This document shows, one piece after another, positions 54,001-64,000 of a DNA stretch of 64,000 nucleotides. The notes below the pieces were generated by a model. The model ran no database searches, had not been told where the DNA came from, and was given only the letters and a program-made list of their open reading frames with translations. The DNA is from Ifrita kowaldi (taxonomy: Eukaryota > Chordata > Aves > Passeriformes > Cinclosomatidae), in the NCBI GenBank assembly GCA_013398055.1, contig VZRS01002397.1, positions 124,001 through 188,000 of the forward strand. The letters are read 5' to 3'. Both the position numbers and the translations under genes were made by a program. Every line of letters starts with the position of its first letter. Within the stretch, counting starts at the first letter, position 1.

Positions 54001-57000
54001 CAAATCAGAAACAAGGGGAAAAACTGTCAGTGATGAAAAGAAAGGGGGGAACTAGACATGACCAGACAGATGGATGAAAAAAAGCAGGAGTGGCATGGAT
54101 ATTTGAGAAAATATGGAAAGAGGCCAGAGGATGCAGCTGGGCCTCAGGGGGAAAAAAAAACAACCCAACAAAAAATAGCCACAAACAAGCAAGGCCTGAG
54201 GAGGATTGGATTAAAAATACAAGCCAGGAAGAAAAGCAGGGGTAAAGAGAAGGAGAAAGACTGGGTATGATTTGCATTCAAGTTATTTAACCTGTGATGC
54301 TAACAAAAGTATGTCTAAGTAAATACAGATGTTACTACATATACAGGCAACCACAACAGAATAAAAACTACAAAATCATTAGCTCTTCCCCAAAAAGAAA
54401 AGTACTCAAACATACAGTAAACTTATTTTGTCTCCTTGTGAATAATTGGAGTTAAACAGTACTGTCCATTTAAGTATGACTACTCAAGCATGTAACGAAT
54501 ACTATTATTTTACTAACCCATAAAATTCACTAAAACCAAGAATAATGTACTGAAAGTACTTCATTCCATTACTTTACCTGCTCTAACACAGTTAATTTTT
54601 CTCTTGGTAATATTAAATACAAGCCTTCCGGGGATAATAATTCTCTTTGACCAGTAATTCAGAAAACCTGTAGTTACCTTGGCATAGAGCACTTAACAAA
54701 ATCTGCTTTTAAGTTTTTGAGAAAAAGAGTGCCCGAAACCTTTCCAAGATCTCTGTCTGAAAATTAAAAGCTCTTCATCTGCAAATTTTTCACTTTATTG
54801 GCTTCTGGAAGAAGTAATGCCTGAGTCAATTGCGTGACTTCTGCTGGATCTTGTCCAATCTAAGGGCCTAATTACGAACAGGCACATGACTAATTGCTGA
54901 AATAAGTTGGCGCTAAAGAGTCTATTGATCTGACTGAAATTACTCACACAAATGTAGAGGCAGGTGCTGACCACTTCCTGCAGATTTTGCAAAGAAAATG
55001 TCCGTGTATTTTTGCCAACAAGACAAGACATCTTTCCTTTGCAGCTATAACAAGGATTATTCTCAGAAGCAGACCATATCCCAGCTGAAACATGCCCCAC
55101 AGAAAGAAAAGCTGTTACTCCATTTTTTAATACACCCAATTTTAATGCATTACCTTTACAGCTCTCCCCAAGCACATACTCAAGCTTCACGAACAGAGAC
55201 TTTAAATCCTTATCTTATTACAAGGGGTATGCTCCCCTTAAAGAAAGGTCCTTGGCTAACAGGGCTTTCAGCCTCAACACCTCTGCATCAGTAAGAAAAC
55301 CACTGTCTCTTTTGCAGCAAGTTAATTCACCTCACTTTACAAACCTTTCCACAAAAGGAGATTTGATATTTTTCTGTCAAGTTTAATCAAATAGGATACT
55401 TCTAGACACCAATTAGCAAACTACTGGCGCTCTAGGCCTTGACTTTTCATACACGTGAGATTTGTATGAAGCACAGATATTACAGTTATTAAAAATGATA
55501 AAAGGGCATATATAACGTGCTTGCAAAAAGTTTTCCATGAAAGGGAACTCCTCCTCTCCATTTCTGGCTATAAGTTGGATTTTTTTATATGCTATTGCGA
55601 ATTATTTATAGCTGTCTGCTGGGAAGCACCTTTCCAAGGTTTTTAGCAATTCTACTCATAGGAGGCCAAATGGCAGACCACGAAGTGATTCCAAGCAACC
55701 TCTCTTATCAAATGCACTATTATTAAACAAGTTTTCAGTAGTGACGAAAGGTATAAACAAAAAATGCTTCACCTTCCAGGTAACATTTAATAGATTTCAA
55801 ATAGAATTCACACTTACTGAAACAACTACAGAAATTCCAAACTAATGTTGCAAAGACTGAAAATTTTTCATCTTACATGTTTTAAAAATGTTTTAAATAA
55901 TCTTTAAAAGAGCAATACATTTTCAGGAACTGGTGACTGAGGATGAGGAACACTTGGCATTCCTAACAAACTCTACAGAAAAATATGTTAAAAATCTAAG
56001 TTAAAAAAATTTCCTTAATATAAGAATGTATGAGTGGCTGTATTAATCTGCACCAAAGGTCCATCCAGAAGAATGTCTGGTCTCCAAAGAGGCCAAATGG
56101 ATGCCTAGGAAAGACTGTAAGGACAGACCTCAAGAACTTTCTGAGCCAGATGTGTTTTCTAAAAAGTACACAGACCCCAGTGAATTTTGTCCAGCTTCCT
56201 CCTGAGCCTCTGCAACCGTGGGGTACGCATGGCCTGCCGCAATACACAGCCCCAGAGCTCAGCACTGTATGAGGAACTCTTCCTACCTACCTGGCTCCTA
56301 CCTGCTTCTTGCCAACTTGATTCCTCTCAACTTTTGCACTGAATTGATCATTTATTGTCCATTAACGTTTACCTTCTCCCACATCACACATATGTCCATC
56401 ATATTCTCACTTAGTTTTACTTTTTCCTGACTGAAGCATCCTTATTTATTTGTTCCTTCCATGTAAACTCTTTCATGTCTATAATGAATTACACTGCCCT
56501 CCTCTGGACCTTTTCTTGTTTTCTTATCAATAGGAGAGCAAGTAAGAACTGCACAGTTATTCAAAATATGAAAGCTATGGATTTATACAGTAGCATAATG
56601 ATACCTCCAGTCCTTTCCTAATAATTTCCAATATTTAGTTTGCTGTTTTGGTCACTAATAAACATTAAACCAATCTTGTAATGGAAAAGCTTCTTATCTT
56701 ATGCAGCCTTGAGATCTCTTTTTACCACATACTAATATTCGTATGTCAAAGTTTTCTTAAAAACAGAATGAAACCAACAACCCACTAGATATTTAGCAAT
56801 AACTGGTGTTTTTTTCAAAAGGAAAGGCAGAGATTGATCTTTAACAATCTGATTCGTCTCTTTTAATTATTACAATACATATAAATTACCATAAGTAAAG
56901 CACATATTCACTGGAGAAACTTGTTTGCTGCATTACTGTTGAGCTTGTTAGACCTCCTGGAACGGCAGACTCCAAAAACCCAGCAAAGGATTCTAGAGTC

Positions 57001-60000
57001 TTAAGGTCTTGAATTCCCCCTACAAAGAGGAAGAAAACCCCCTGCTTTCCTTAAATCTCTAGGAAAAAAAGCAAATGTCCTGACAAAGGGTAAATCGTGT
57101 GCTTATGCATCCCTGCTTTCTTGTATCTAATTATTTTGAAATCTGACACTATCCAGCAAAATACAGAAAAGGCCACAGCTTCCTGCAATTACCATAATAA
57201 ATGATAGATCCATTTATTAAATTATGTTTTTCACAGGCCTGATGAAAGTAGTTCATTTTCCAGTAACATATGAAAACTTTCAGTAAAAAGGGATCTGCAA
57301 GGTGAACATCATAACATCTGAAGTAGAAATGCTTTTATAATAATCTTAAATGAAATGCTTTTTCATAATCTTAAGGTAATTCATTACTAACAACATACAG
57401 TGAAAGAAATAAAAATATAGTAAGAGAAATATAAATGCAATTATCTACTAAAAATAAATTATCACAAAACCCTGGATTTTCTGACAAGTGAAAATATTGG
57501 TCTGATGCCTTTCACCATTACAATTAATCCTCCTACGGAATAGGCAAATATATAACCTCTCAACAAAGTTGATGACCAACAGCCTATTTTACTTAAACAC
57601 AGGATGCCAATAACAACTAAGATCTTAGCTGGATTACCAGTTTGTTTCTTGTGAACAAGTCCTGCACAAGTCATTTCACAGCACAACAGCACTTCTTCAG
57701 AATTAGAGAGGACCAAAAATTATCAAACGTGGAACAATCACAGTTATTTTGAGACAGAGGATTAGGCAGAAAAAAATTACAATTAATGGATTCAAGCAAT
57801 GTGAAGAGGAAAAACTACCAAGATGGGTATGAATACAACCCTCCTCAGTTACTCTCACAGCCTGCAGCAATGGTGCAGCTCTAAAGGAAGCTCCAGCGTG
57901 CTTTAAACAGGTGGCAGGAGGAGAGGGAGCCCTTCCCACAAAGGGCTACAGCAGGAGACCCCGCCCAAGCTTGGCTAACTGCCTGCCGTCAGGCTCCGGG
58001 AAGCACCAGGAGAAACTGCCTCCCTCTCATAGACTTATCTGGACAACTTATGCCCTTGGCCTGTTCTGACTGCTTTTTCTGTGTAACTAGGTGGTGTGAC
58101 TCCATCCAAGGGCAAGAATAGAGAAATTAATAAGGCTGATAGATACGGTAAAAAAAATGTTTTTACTGAAAAGCAGTCAACTAGCATACAAAAAGTTAAA
58201 ATCTAGCACTTTGATAAAATCATATGATACTCAGAAGAAAAAGTATGGAAGTTTCCAATACTAGCATGCTTGTAGTCCATCTTTATAATTTCTGTCTCCC
58301 AAAGCACTTTCCTATTTCTTTAGCTGCCATAGCACCATCACTCTCTGTAAGTACATTTTGGGGATATTTCTTCTCTACTTTTTTGGTTCTGTTTCCTTCC
58401 GTCCTTTCTGCAAGTCCTCACACCATAGCTATGAGTGCTGATAAGTTTCCAAAAAAAAAAAAAAGAAAAACTACCCAGTATTCCTTGCAGGCTTATCTGT
58501 TAACCTCTCATGCTCTTCATAAAAAAACAAAACCCCAAACCAAAAGAAAACCCAACACACAGAACCTTACAAAGTAACTGTTAATTTCATCTTCCACTAA
58601 CTTCCTTAATAGCATTCATCCACAAGGTTATTGAACCTAAGAAAATCTGCAGGATTAGAAATTCTACTGGAGTGGGCAGAAAATTGTTCTGGAAACACTA
58701 CAAAGACATGTCTGTAAATCTGATCTACCCTAAGTAGCATTTTTTATATATTATTATATGTTTGTAATCCATATAAGAGGTGTATGGACACAAAATTAAA
58801 TTGTTATTGTGGTTTACATCAACTTGAAAAAGAAGACAGACTCTGAATGCCTGCTGCAACTATGACAACACACATCTTAACTTGGGCACTGAACAAACAT
58901 TTTGAAAGAAATATATGCTTTCTGCTAAAGAAAAGACAACAGCCTGAACTCATAAATGGAAAGAGAAGTCAAAGGACACTGTGTGATTTTAAGAATTGGT
59001 CTTTCAGATATCATATCCTGCGGTGCACAACCAGATTTGAAAGTGACACACTTAAAGCTCATGTTATACCAACAATTTATCAGTTTATCAGCTGATCTCT
59101 GATTCCATGTAATTGATTAAAAGCAAGGCAAAATTCATTCTTTAATACATTTCAATCTAATTAAAATAGTCCACAACAACAGCCCTAAATTTAGTGAGCA
59201 TTACTAGAATTTAACACAGTGATTTATTTTGAAAACAAATTTTATGGCACAATGAATTCAAGAGCAAAATAATTTTTGAAGCAGGTAAATGCAAAATAAC
59301 TTTGCTCACCTCTTTTGCCCTGGAAGCATTACCTTTTCCCATGCTGCCAACAAAAGGAAGCTGGTAAGTTGCACTTGCTTTAATAGGTCACAGTCAAGGC
59401 AGCTCGAAGTGTTAAGTTCAAAGCGCATGATAGTGAAACCACGCACTCCAACTCTGAACTGCTAACCCACAGCACACCATCAAATTTTAGGAATTTTACG
59501 GAGCCAGCAATTCTCAGGATTATTGTCAAGAGGAGATCAAGATAAAGAGATTATTATTTACCTGCCAAGAGACGGCTCCCAAAACAGCCGTCGCAACCAG
59601 GCTGAAAAATACCAGCTGTTCTGAGATCAAACAGAAGTGACGCATTCCTTTAGATGCCATGACTCTGTCCAGGCTGTTGTTTTCTGCGCGGTGGGTATAG
59701 TACACCTTGTGGCAGTCATTTAGTTTTGTGTGGAATCCCCAAAGAGTTATAAAAAAAATCACATGACAGATCATCCAGAAAATACCAAAAATAGAAAAAC
59801 CAGGTATCACAAAATACCAGAGATCCAAAAAACGTAGTTTAAAGGCTGCAAGAATGAAAAAGATTAGTTCAATGACTCCAACTGAGATGACAGAAAGCCG
59901 CCTGCAAATTTTACCACGGTACAGGTAGGGCTTCCATCGCTCAGTAACTGAAAGTCCACTGAAGTAAACGTCAAGAAGGGGATCTGAAATCAGGCAGCTG

Positions 60001-60698
60001 AAGAAACATGCCAAGGCAAAAGGGTTTGTGGGGATTTGCAATGATGGAAAAAAGAGCAGGGATGCAATGGCTCCAAAAATCGCCAAATTTGGAATTGCCA
60101 AAAAAGACTTCATACGTAAGTCAATAATCAACATGGCCAAAGCCAAGACCAACAGAATAATACTTACAGATTTTTCTACCAGCATAGTTGTGCTGGCAAT
60201 TGCAAATCCAACTAGCTCCAAAAATTCAACTGTTGTGAGCAGAGTTGGTCGATGATGGACACAACCGCAAATCCTCTCAACTAAAGCACATAATATCCTT
60301 AAAACAATGGCAGAGAGAAGCAAATATTTTGTAGCTTCTTCTTTCACATCTGTTTTGAAGGCAGAATTATTGAGAAAACAGAGAAGGCCAAGCAAAAAAC
60401 CAAACCAAAGATTGGAGAGACTCAAACTTGCTGTTTCCATTGAAAAATAGTAGTACAGTATGCTGGCAATTCCAAGAACAAAGAGCCCCAGAATAAATAT
60501 TACCAAAATCAGTGCATCTGCAGTTTTTTCCCACCTGACATAAAGGCCCATGCAAATGGCAACCAGCAGGTTGATGCGGGCAAGATAGCCAAGGTATCTG
60601 ACTGATGAGTGCATGTTCACTTCTCTGTTTGCTTCTTCTAGCCTTGTCATTGCTGCATAGAGACAATGACTAACACAGTACCGCAGTGACCTACACAT
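41464..60698 (-). CDS. TMEM168: TMEM168, transmembrane protein 168 (four coding exons)
   Basis: Multi-pass membrane protein of poorly defined role, recognised by near-continuous similarity to my recollection of vertebrate TMEM168. The CDS joins 60698-59562, 49092-48950, 46546-46272 and 42011-41464 (1137+143+275+548 = 2103 bases, 701 codons with the TAA stop), giving 700 residues. All three introns have GT-AG ends and the phases match. Residues 1-35 are a basic, amphipathic N-terminus. Roughly ten to eleven hydrophobic segments lie between residues 36 and 395. A soluble region with a caspase-fold look covers about 427-640, and a last hydrophobic stretch (ITYPLVHLANWFCGLNLFWV) precedes a Cys/Lys-rich tail ending FKLVKS. 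The start is the first ATG in frame, at 60698; the frame is open eight codons further up but has no ATG there. No frameshift or internal stop was seen. The gene identity is very secure; the biochemical role is not known to me. Confidence 0.96.
42012..46271 (-). other. TMEM168 intron 4
   Basis: 4260-base intron with a GTAAGT donor and a GGCAG acceptor. It contains a possible LTR at about 43670-43900 and a somewhat GC-richer stretch at 44470-45030 with open frames on both strands that resemble nothing I know. Confidence 0.85.
43670..43900 (-). mobile_element. Possible LTR fragment in intron 4
   Basis: On the minus strand a TATAAAAGA (near 43852) is followed about 100 bases on by AATAAA (43753-43748) and then a T-rich stretch, the order expected of an LTR promoter, R region and U5. 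The plus-strand left end 'tgtcaggcc' could be an LTR terminus. I could not find a matching inverted end or target duplication, so it may be truncated or a coincidence. Confidence 0.35.
46272..46546 (-). CDS. TMEM168: TMEM168 exon 4, first half of the caspase-like region
   Basis: 275-base exon with a TTCTCTTTAG acceptor and a GTAAGT donor at 46271-46270. It encodes residues 427-519, from SPDGQPTLLPPEHVQELN to GTGEWALAG. Residues 499-511 (DTYILYYSGHSHG) form a hydrophobic strand followed by a SGH motif, the arrangement that holds the catalytic histidine in caspases and metacaspases. Codon 519 is split one base before the intron. The upstream residues 474-491 (GLTFDTLHSKIKSFLELR) look like the helix that usually precedes that strand. 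Confidence 0.95.
46547..48949 (-). other. TMEM168 intron 3
   Basis: 2403-base intron with a GTATGG donor and a TTTAG acceptor. It contains a very AT-rich stretch (about 47220-47370, with a poly-T run near 47350) and a short TATG microsatellite at 47644-47667. I saw nothing else in it. Confidence 0.85.
47644..47667. repeat. TATG microsatellite
   Basis: Short run of TATG/TGTG units in intron 3. Confidence 0.8.
48950..49092 (-). CDS. TMEM168: TMEM168 exon 3
   Basis: 143-base exon with an AG acceptor just above 49092 and a CAG/GTATGG donor at 48950/48949. It encodes residues 380-426 plus two bases of codon 427: PTNGIF, then the hydrophobic MSAFLIVLPLESMAHG, then FHELGNCLGG and VVIPTNFC. It carries the end of the membrane domain into the soluble region. 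It is in frame with the neighbouring exons (enters in phase 0, leaves in phase 2). Confidence 0.94.
49498..49640 (+). mobile_element. CR1 LINE 3' end fragment in intron 2
   Basis: About 143 bases match the last part of avian CR1: 'catccctggaggtattcag', 'atgtggcactttgggaggtg', 'gatgatcttagaggtctttt', 'ccaacctaacccattcta'. It is in plus orientation, antisense to TMEM168. It is severely 5'-truncated. Confidence 0.88.
50680..50711. repeat. 16-base direct repeat, two copies
   Basis: The unit ATTAACTGATAGTATT at 50680 is followed at once by ATTAACTGATAGCATT at 50696, with one difference. Confidence 0.85.
51002..51055. repeat. Short tandem repeat, three units
   Basis: Three copies of a unit like CTAGCTAATTAGTTT. 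The first carries an extra A and a CATAA spacer; the last two are adjacent and identical over 15 bases. Confidence 0.88.
52843..52945 (-). mobile_element. CR1 LINE 3' end fragment in intron 2
   Basis: The sequence 'aggatcaccaaatggttggg' followed by 'gggggcctctggaaattgtc' and 'tggtccaacccactgctcc' is the reverse complement of the CR1 3' end. It is sense to TMEM168. The similarity fades after about 52945. Confidence 0.85.
53936..53990. repeat. 30-base tandem repeat, two units
   Basis: A 25-base core (AACAGAAAAGT, one variable base, then TTTAAAATAACAG) occurs at 53936 and again at 53966, differing at one base. Confidence 0.88.
56020..56690 (-). mobile_element. Old amniote CR1-type element, diverged
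   Basis: Two blocks look like one old element: 'ctgcaccaaaggtccatcca' near 56048, and 'ctgccctcctctggacctt' with 'atggatttatacagtagcat' near 56490-56600. Both blocks resemble, from memory, the ancient CR1 copies shared by birds, crocodilians and turtles. Family assignment and ends are uncertain. Confidence 0.5.
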
Positions 60699-60825
60699 GT
60701 AAACTGCAGTTGGGGGTTTCACCCACTTGACTGACAGTACATTTGGGTTTCATCCAACAAACACAATGCAATTGCTGCCTTCTGTAATATCATTTCACTA
60801 ACAGTGGTCCAGAATCCTCAAAGTC
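59562..60825 (-). CDS. TMEM168: TMEM168 exon 2: 5' UTR end and first coding exon
   Basis: Coding part is 60698-59562, residues 1-379, starting MCRSLRYC and ending AVSWQ just before a GTAAAT donor at 59561. It encodes most of the membrane domain, with hydrophobic segments near residues 36-55, 61-84, 92-110, 124-141, 153-172, 176-192, 203-218, 222-240, 270-288, 293-322 and 357-377. The non-coding part, 60825-60699, is inferred from a good acceptor (a pyrimidine tract followed by CAG) whose AG falls at 60827-60826. The coding boundary is certain; the 5' boundary is a prediction, and a transcript would settle it. Confidence 0.9.
60691..60753 (-). CDS. Upstream ORF 2, overlapping the TMEM168 start
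   Basis: ATG at 60753-60751 opens a 20-codon frame that ends with TAG at 60693-60691, just past the TMEM168 ATG (60698-60696), in a different frame. A ribosome using this ATG would pass the main start without using it. The start context (TTGGATGA) is not a strong Kozak context, so leaky scanning is likely. The frame is seen; its use is inference. Confidence 0.35.
   Translation of the reverse strand: MKPKCTVSQVGETPNCSLHV
60719..60793 (-). CDS. Upstream ORF 1 in the TMEM168 5' UTR (24 codons)
   Basis: ATG at 60793-60791 opens a 24-codon frame ending with TGA at 60721-60719, 20 bases before the TMEM168 ATG. A second in-frame ATG lies at 60742. It sits wholly inside the predicted non-coding part of exon 2. 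Such uORFs commonly lower translation of the main frame. The open frame is seen; translation is inference, and it may simply be leader sequence. Confidence 0.4.
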   Translation of the reverse strand: MILQKAAIALCLLDETQMYCQSSG

Positions 60826-63800
60826 CTGGAAGAGAATGAAGAAAGGTTTTAGTGGCAAATAATTCCTTTTAATCATATAGAACATAAACATGACCCATCC
60901 TATGTCACAAAGAAGTTTAACATCTAGAGTAAAAAAAACACATAAAAACACCAATTAAGCATGATATAACCAATATAAAATGGGTTCTGCACAAACCTTA
61001 TTTCATAACTTGAATGAGAGGAAAACAATCCTGGCCTGGGCAGTTTTCCACAAAACTCACTCATTAGATATCTATATTAGATATCTGTGGATATCCAAAA
61101 CCCTTCAATGATAGCCGCTAGTTTCTACAACAGTTTAAAATTATTTTAGAACACTATTTTATTTCACTATTACATTTGGTAAGTTCTCACTTTATATTAA
61201 ATCTTTTCAGCATGCTTTGCAAGACTTCCTTTTAGCAGTCAAGTAAATACATGATTTACAAGAACTTCCCACTCAGTCAATGAGCTTAACCCACAGTAAA
61301 AAAGATACTACTATCTCCATTTCACAAAAGGAGAGTGGACACACAGATGTAACAACTGATTTGGCATGACTTCCAGAGATTTCTCCTAATGTAAAATCAA
61401 AGCCTTCATTTTCACCCCTCCCAGCCAGTTTCCCCCCTCCTTCAAAAACAAGCAAACAAACAAGATGATGAGGATAAATACTACATTTAGAACACAAGCA
61501 CCTCCTACTCAGATCCATTTAACTAACCTGATTTTAATATAGTTAGGAACGGATAGCAGTATTTTAAGGGGAATTTCGTAATGTTATGGGCAGAGTCTCC
61601 AACACATAAAAAACTCATAGATAGCCTCTATCATTTTTTAAGTAATAAACTAACTGCCCATCTTACAGAGACTTCTGAAGAGTTACTGGTATGACAGAGA
61701 AACCAATGTGCCAAGAACATCCAGTGTTAGGTTGTAGCTTACCGCTTTTATTCGTAATGCTGGGGGAAGCATTAAAAGACACCTTGACTCAAACTCAAAA
61801 TTTAGACTTTATTCTCTCTTGATTTTTAAATTCTCATTTTTTAAACCAGTGAACAACAAATGATAAAGTGAATTGACTGATTTGCCCATAAGTTTTGGCA
61901 GATTCGAAGACTGACACACCGTGTAAAACCAGATTAAGGAATTCCTGCAGAGAAAAACTAGGACTAAGAAATCCTACTGTTTAAATTACTTATTTGGTAA
62001 CATGTATTTTCAAATTATGTTACATACCCAACAACAATGCAGATACTACTTGGAAGAACTATGCATTAAAGATCTGTTTACCTGAAGCAGAGTAAATATC
62101 ATATATTTAAAGCAAATTGCTATTACACGAAGTTATTGTAAGTTAAAATTTCTTTGGATTTCAACTGTGCATTTTCATAGTATTCATTATTATTAGTGTT
62201 TTATAGATATTGACTTAACTCTGAGTTGCCTGGATGCTTAACATCTCATAGTATCTCTTCCCTCACTTAGTAAGGTATTTTCTGTTCCTCTCACCCTTTC
62301 ACTTGTTTCTCCATTATACAGATAACACAGACCCAAGCTAGCTTTCATATTCCAGGTCACGATACTTTACGTTTCACAGCACTCACTGCAGTCTCACTGT
62401 TCCTGTACTACAATCAAAATTCATTTTATGGGCAACTTGAACCATTTATTTCAGCTGCTAAACACGCCCTCCCCCTGCCTCCCACTCTCTCTAGTTTAAA
62501 CCGTGAATACGGACAAACAATTTTCCATCTCCTTTCAACCTACAGCAGTGACACGACATTACTGCTACTCTGAAGAACACGTCATGCCATCCTGCTTATC
62601 TTGATTCCTGAGCCTTTCTGGAACCCCTCCACGTCGAGGGGCTTATCCTATAAACATCCATTTGGACAACAGCCCCACAGAAGCCAGCAGGAATGAGCCC
62701 TTTGCATATGAGCAAACAGCAAAGCTCCCGCCTAACACCTGGCTTAAAATTTTGCTTCGATCACTAAATTGTTTCCTGTGGGACCGTTAACAGCAGCAAA
62801 GTCCCTTCCAGGCAAGCAATGAGCCACTCTGACAGAACACAACTCTCACTGGGTCAGCTTGTGCGAAGTGGAGTTTTGCTGCCATCACACCATGAGAAAC
62901 ATGGAAGAGAAACTCCTCTGCTGCTGCCCCACCAGCTGCTTTGGGTGCTGCGGTGGGGGAACAAAAGCAGGAATGTCTTCTTACTGCAAAGACACAAAAG
63001 CTACTTGGGCACAGAGGATTTGCAAAATGACAGCATGCACTGTGAATGCAATCTCTTCTTCCTGGCTCCACCATCTAGACAATTAGCAAAAATGTATACT
63101 CTTAAACCGTATTATTAAACATTAGCATTTTTTTAACCAAAATACATGATCAACATTTTGTGAAGAGCAAAAGGTACATTTTCATGATTAATGTAACCCA
63201 TCACACAGCTACTACCAAATAAAAAGAGAGCAGCAATTCGATTTTCAAGAGAAATGTCAATAACTGATTTGTTCTTTAAAACACAGCTACTTGCTAGTAA
63301 TTTCTGGCAATACTTTGTTTACACAAAGACTGTTCAAAGTTCTGGGGGACTAGTGGTGTTGTGTTTGTTTTAAACTAATGGCTTTAAAGTTTCAGGTTGA
63401 ACATGAGTTACAGATCTCTGCAAGTCACATTCAGATTCGAAACAGAATGTGGACACCCACTTTCAGATATTTGTCAACTCCTGCAAATATAATTTTAAGG
63501 AAAACCTGGAGCCTCATTGAGATTTAAAGACCAAACTATCTAATAGCTTTTCTATATGTACAGGAACATTGCTGTCAAAATAGTTACAAGTTAGTTACCC
63601 TTACTTGTCTAAGACAGTTGAAAAAACAACCAAACTCCAAAGCTCGTTCAGTAGTTAAGTCCAGGTGAGGCCTATCTAAAGTACTGAATCCGCTTTCCTT
63701 CGGCTTTACTCTTCCAGTTTAGCACTTTTCTCTTTTTTTAGCAATTCTGTAAGGGTTTTTTTTAAAAACAAAAAGTGGTATTTAGCTAATACATTATCAC

Positions 63801-63834
63801 AGCAGACTTAACCCTCCCGTGAAGGACTCCGTTA
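60826..63834 (-). other. Presumed TMEM168 intron 1
   Basis: AT-rich non-coding sequence between the predicted exon 2 acceptor and the CpG-rich block. I saw no repeat of known family in it. A moderately GC-rich patch at 62780-63080 contains overlapping short open frames on both strands without recognisable content. Confidence 0.5.
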
Positions 63835-64000
63835 GTTTCCAGGTGTTAGCACTGCGCCCACAGCGGGGCCCGCAGGTTTGGGGCGAAGGGCGCGTTCCCG
63901 GCTGGAGCTCCAGCTGCGGGGCCGGCCCGCCCAGGGAAGGTCAGTGACGGCATTTGGCTCCGCGGCGCGGGGCTCCCGAGCAGCCGCCCCGCGACGCCGA
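63835..64000 (-). promoter_or_regulatory. CpG-rich block, probable edge of the TMEM168 promoter island
   Basis: The base composition changes abruptly from AT-rich to GC- and CpG-rich near 63835 and stays so to the window edge. It lies upstream of the first coding exon of TMEM168, as expected for a housekeeping-type promoter island. It includes a 14-base perfect palindrome, GCTGGAGCTCCAGC (63901-63914), and a TGACGG CRE-like half site (63945-63950). I see no convincing minus-strand splice donor in it, so exon 1 is probably beyond 64000. The island could also serve a divergent transcript. Confidence 0.6.

Larger units (their letters stand above)
49093..59561 (-). other. TMEM168 intron 2
   Basis: 10469-base intron bounded by a CAG/GTAAAT donor and a TTTTAG acceptor. 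It holds three CR1-derived pieces (49498-49640, 52843-52945, 56020-56690), short tandem repeats (50680-50711, 51002-51055, 53936-53990) and a purine-rich stretch at about 53650-54270. I saw no other gene in it. Confidence 0.85.

Noticed and set aside
59526..60722. Extending TMEM168 eight codons upstream and 12 codons past the exon 2 donor
   Set aside because: The upstream extension starts at GTG, not ATG, and the family starts MC[RK]SLRYC. The downstream residues after SWQ are intron: exon 3 continues PTNGIF as in the family.
1..64000. CRISPR arrays, operons, rRNA or tRNA genes
   Set aside because: No spaced direct repeats, no tRNA-like cloverleaf with A and B boxes and no rRNA sequence were noticed. 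The window is vertebrate chromosomal DNA.

Overview
The window looks like avian nuclear DNA. It is AT-rich, mostly non-coding sequence carrying several CR1 LINE 3'-end fragments of the kind that dominate bird genomes. It holds one recognisable protein-coding gene with canonical GT-AG introns. I cannot name the species. Single Ns at 1202 and 27371 and a 33-N gap at 37715-37747 show that it is a draft assembly.

The gene is TMEM168 (transmembrane protein 168), on the minus strand. The four coding exons at 60698-59562, 49092-48950, 46546-46272 and 42011-41464 join in frame to a 700-residue protein; the mammalian protein is about 697 residues as I remember it. The first coding exon also carries about 127 bases of 5' UTR with two short upstream ORFs. 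A CpG-rich block begins near 63835 and runs off the right edge, and is probably the start of the TMEM168 promoter island. Exon 1 is probably just outside the window. The 3' UTR lies below 41464, with candidate poly(A) signals at 40229-40234 and 38998-39003.

From 1 to about 38000 I find no gene, on either strand. This stretch lies downstream of the TMEM168 3' end. In mammals the same side of TMEM168 is a long gene-poor interval before LSMEM1 and IFRD1, which fits. It contains CR1 fragments (13622-14025 minus, 26315-26753 plus), older CR1-like fragments (17345-17500, 33440-33700), a clean solo LTR (31256-31677) with a 4-bp target duplication, an almost perfect 460/454-bp tandem duplication split by an N (26911-27828), microsatellites and small inverted repeats. 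The introns hold further CR1 pieces (49498-49640, 52843-52945, 56020-56690) and a possible second LTR (about 43670-43900).

The most interesting observation is in TMEM168 itself. The region after the membrane domain (about residues 470-560) has the layout of a caspase-fold (clan CD) domain, with a hydrophobic strand ending in YYSGHSHG and a later strand ending in LIIVLDCENS. The nucleophile cysteine is not in its usual place, which suggests a membrane-anchored pseudo-protease. I saw no convincing new gene system elsewhere.
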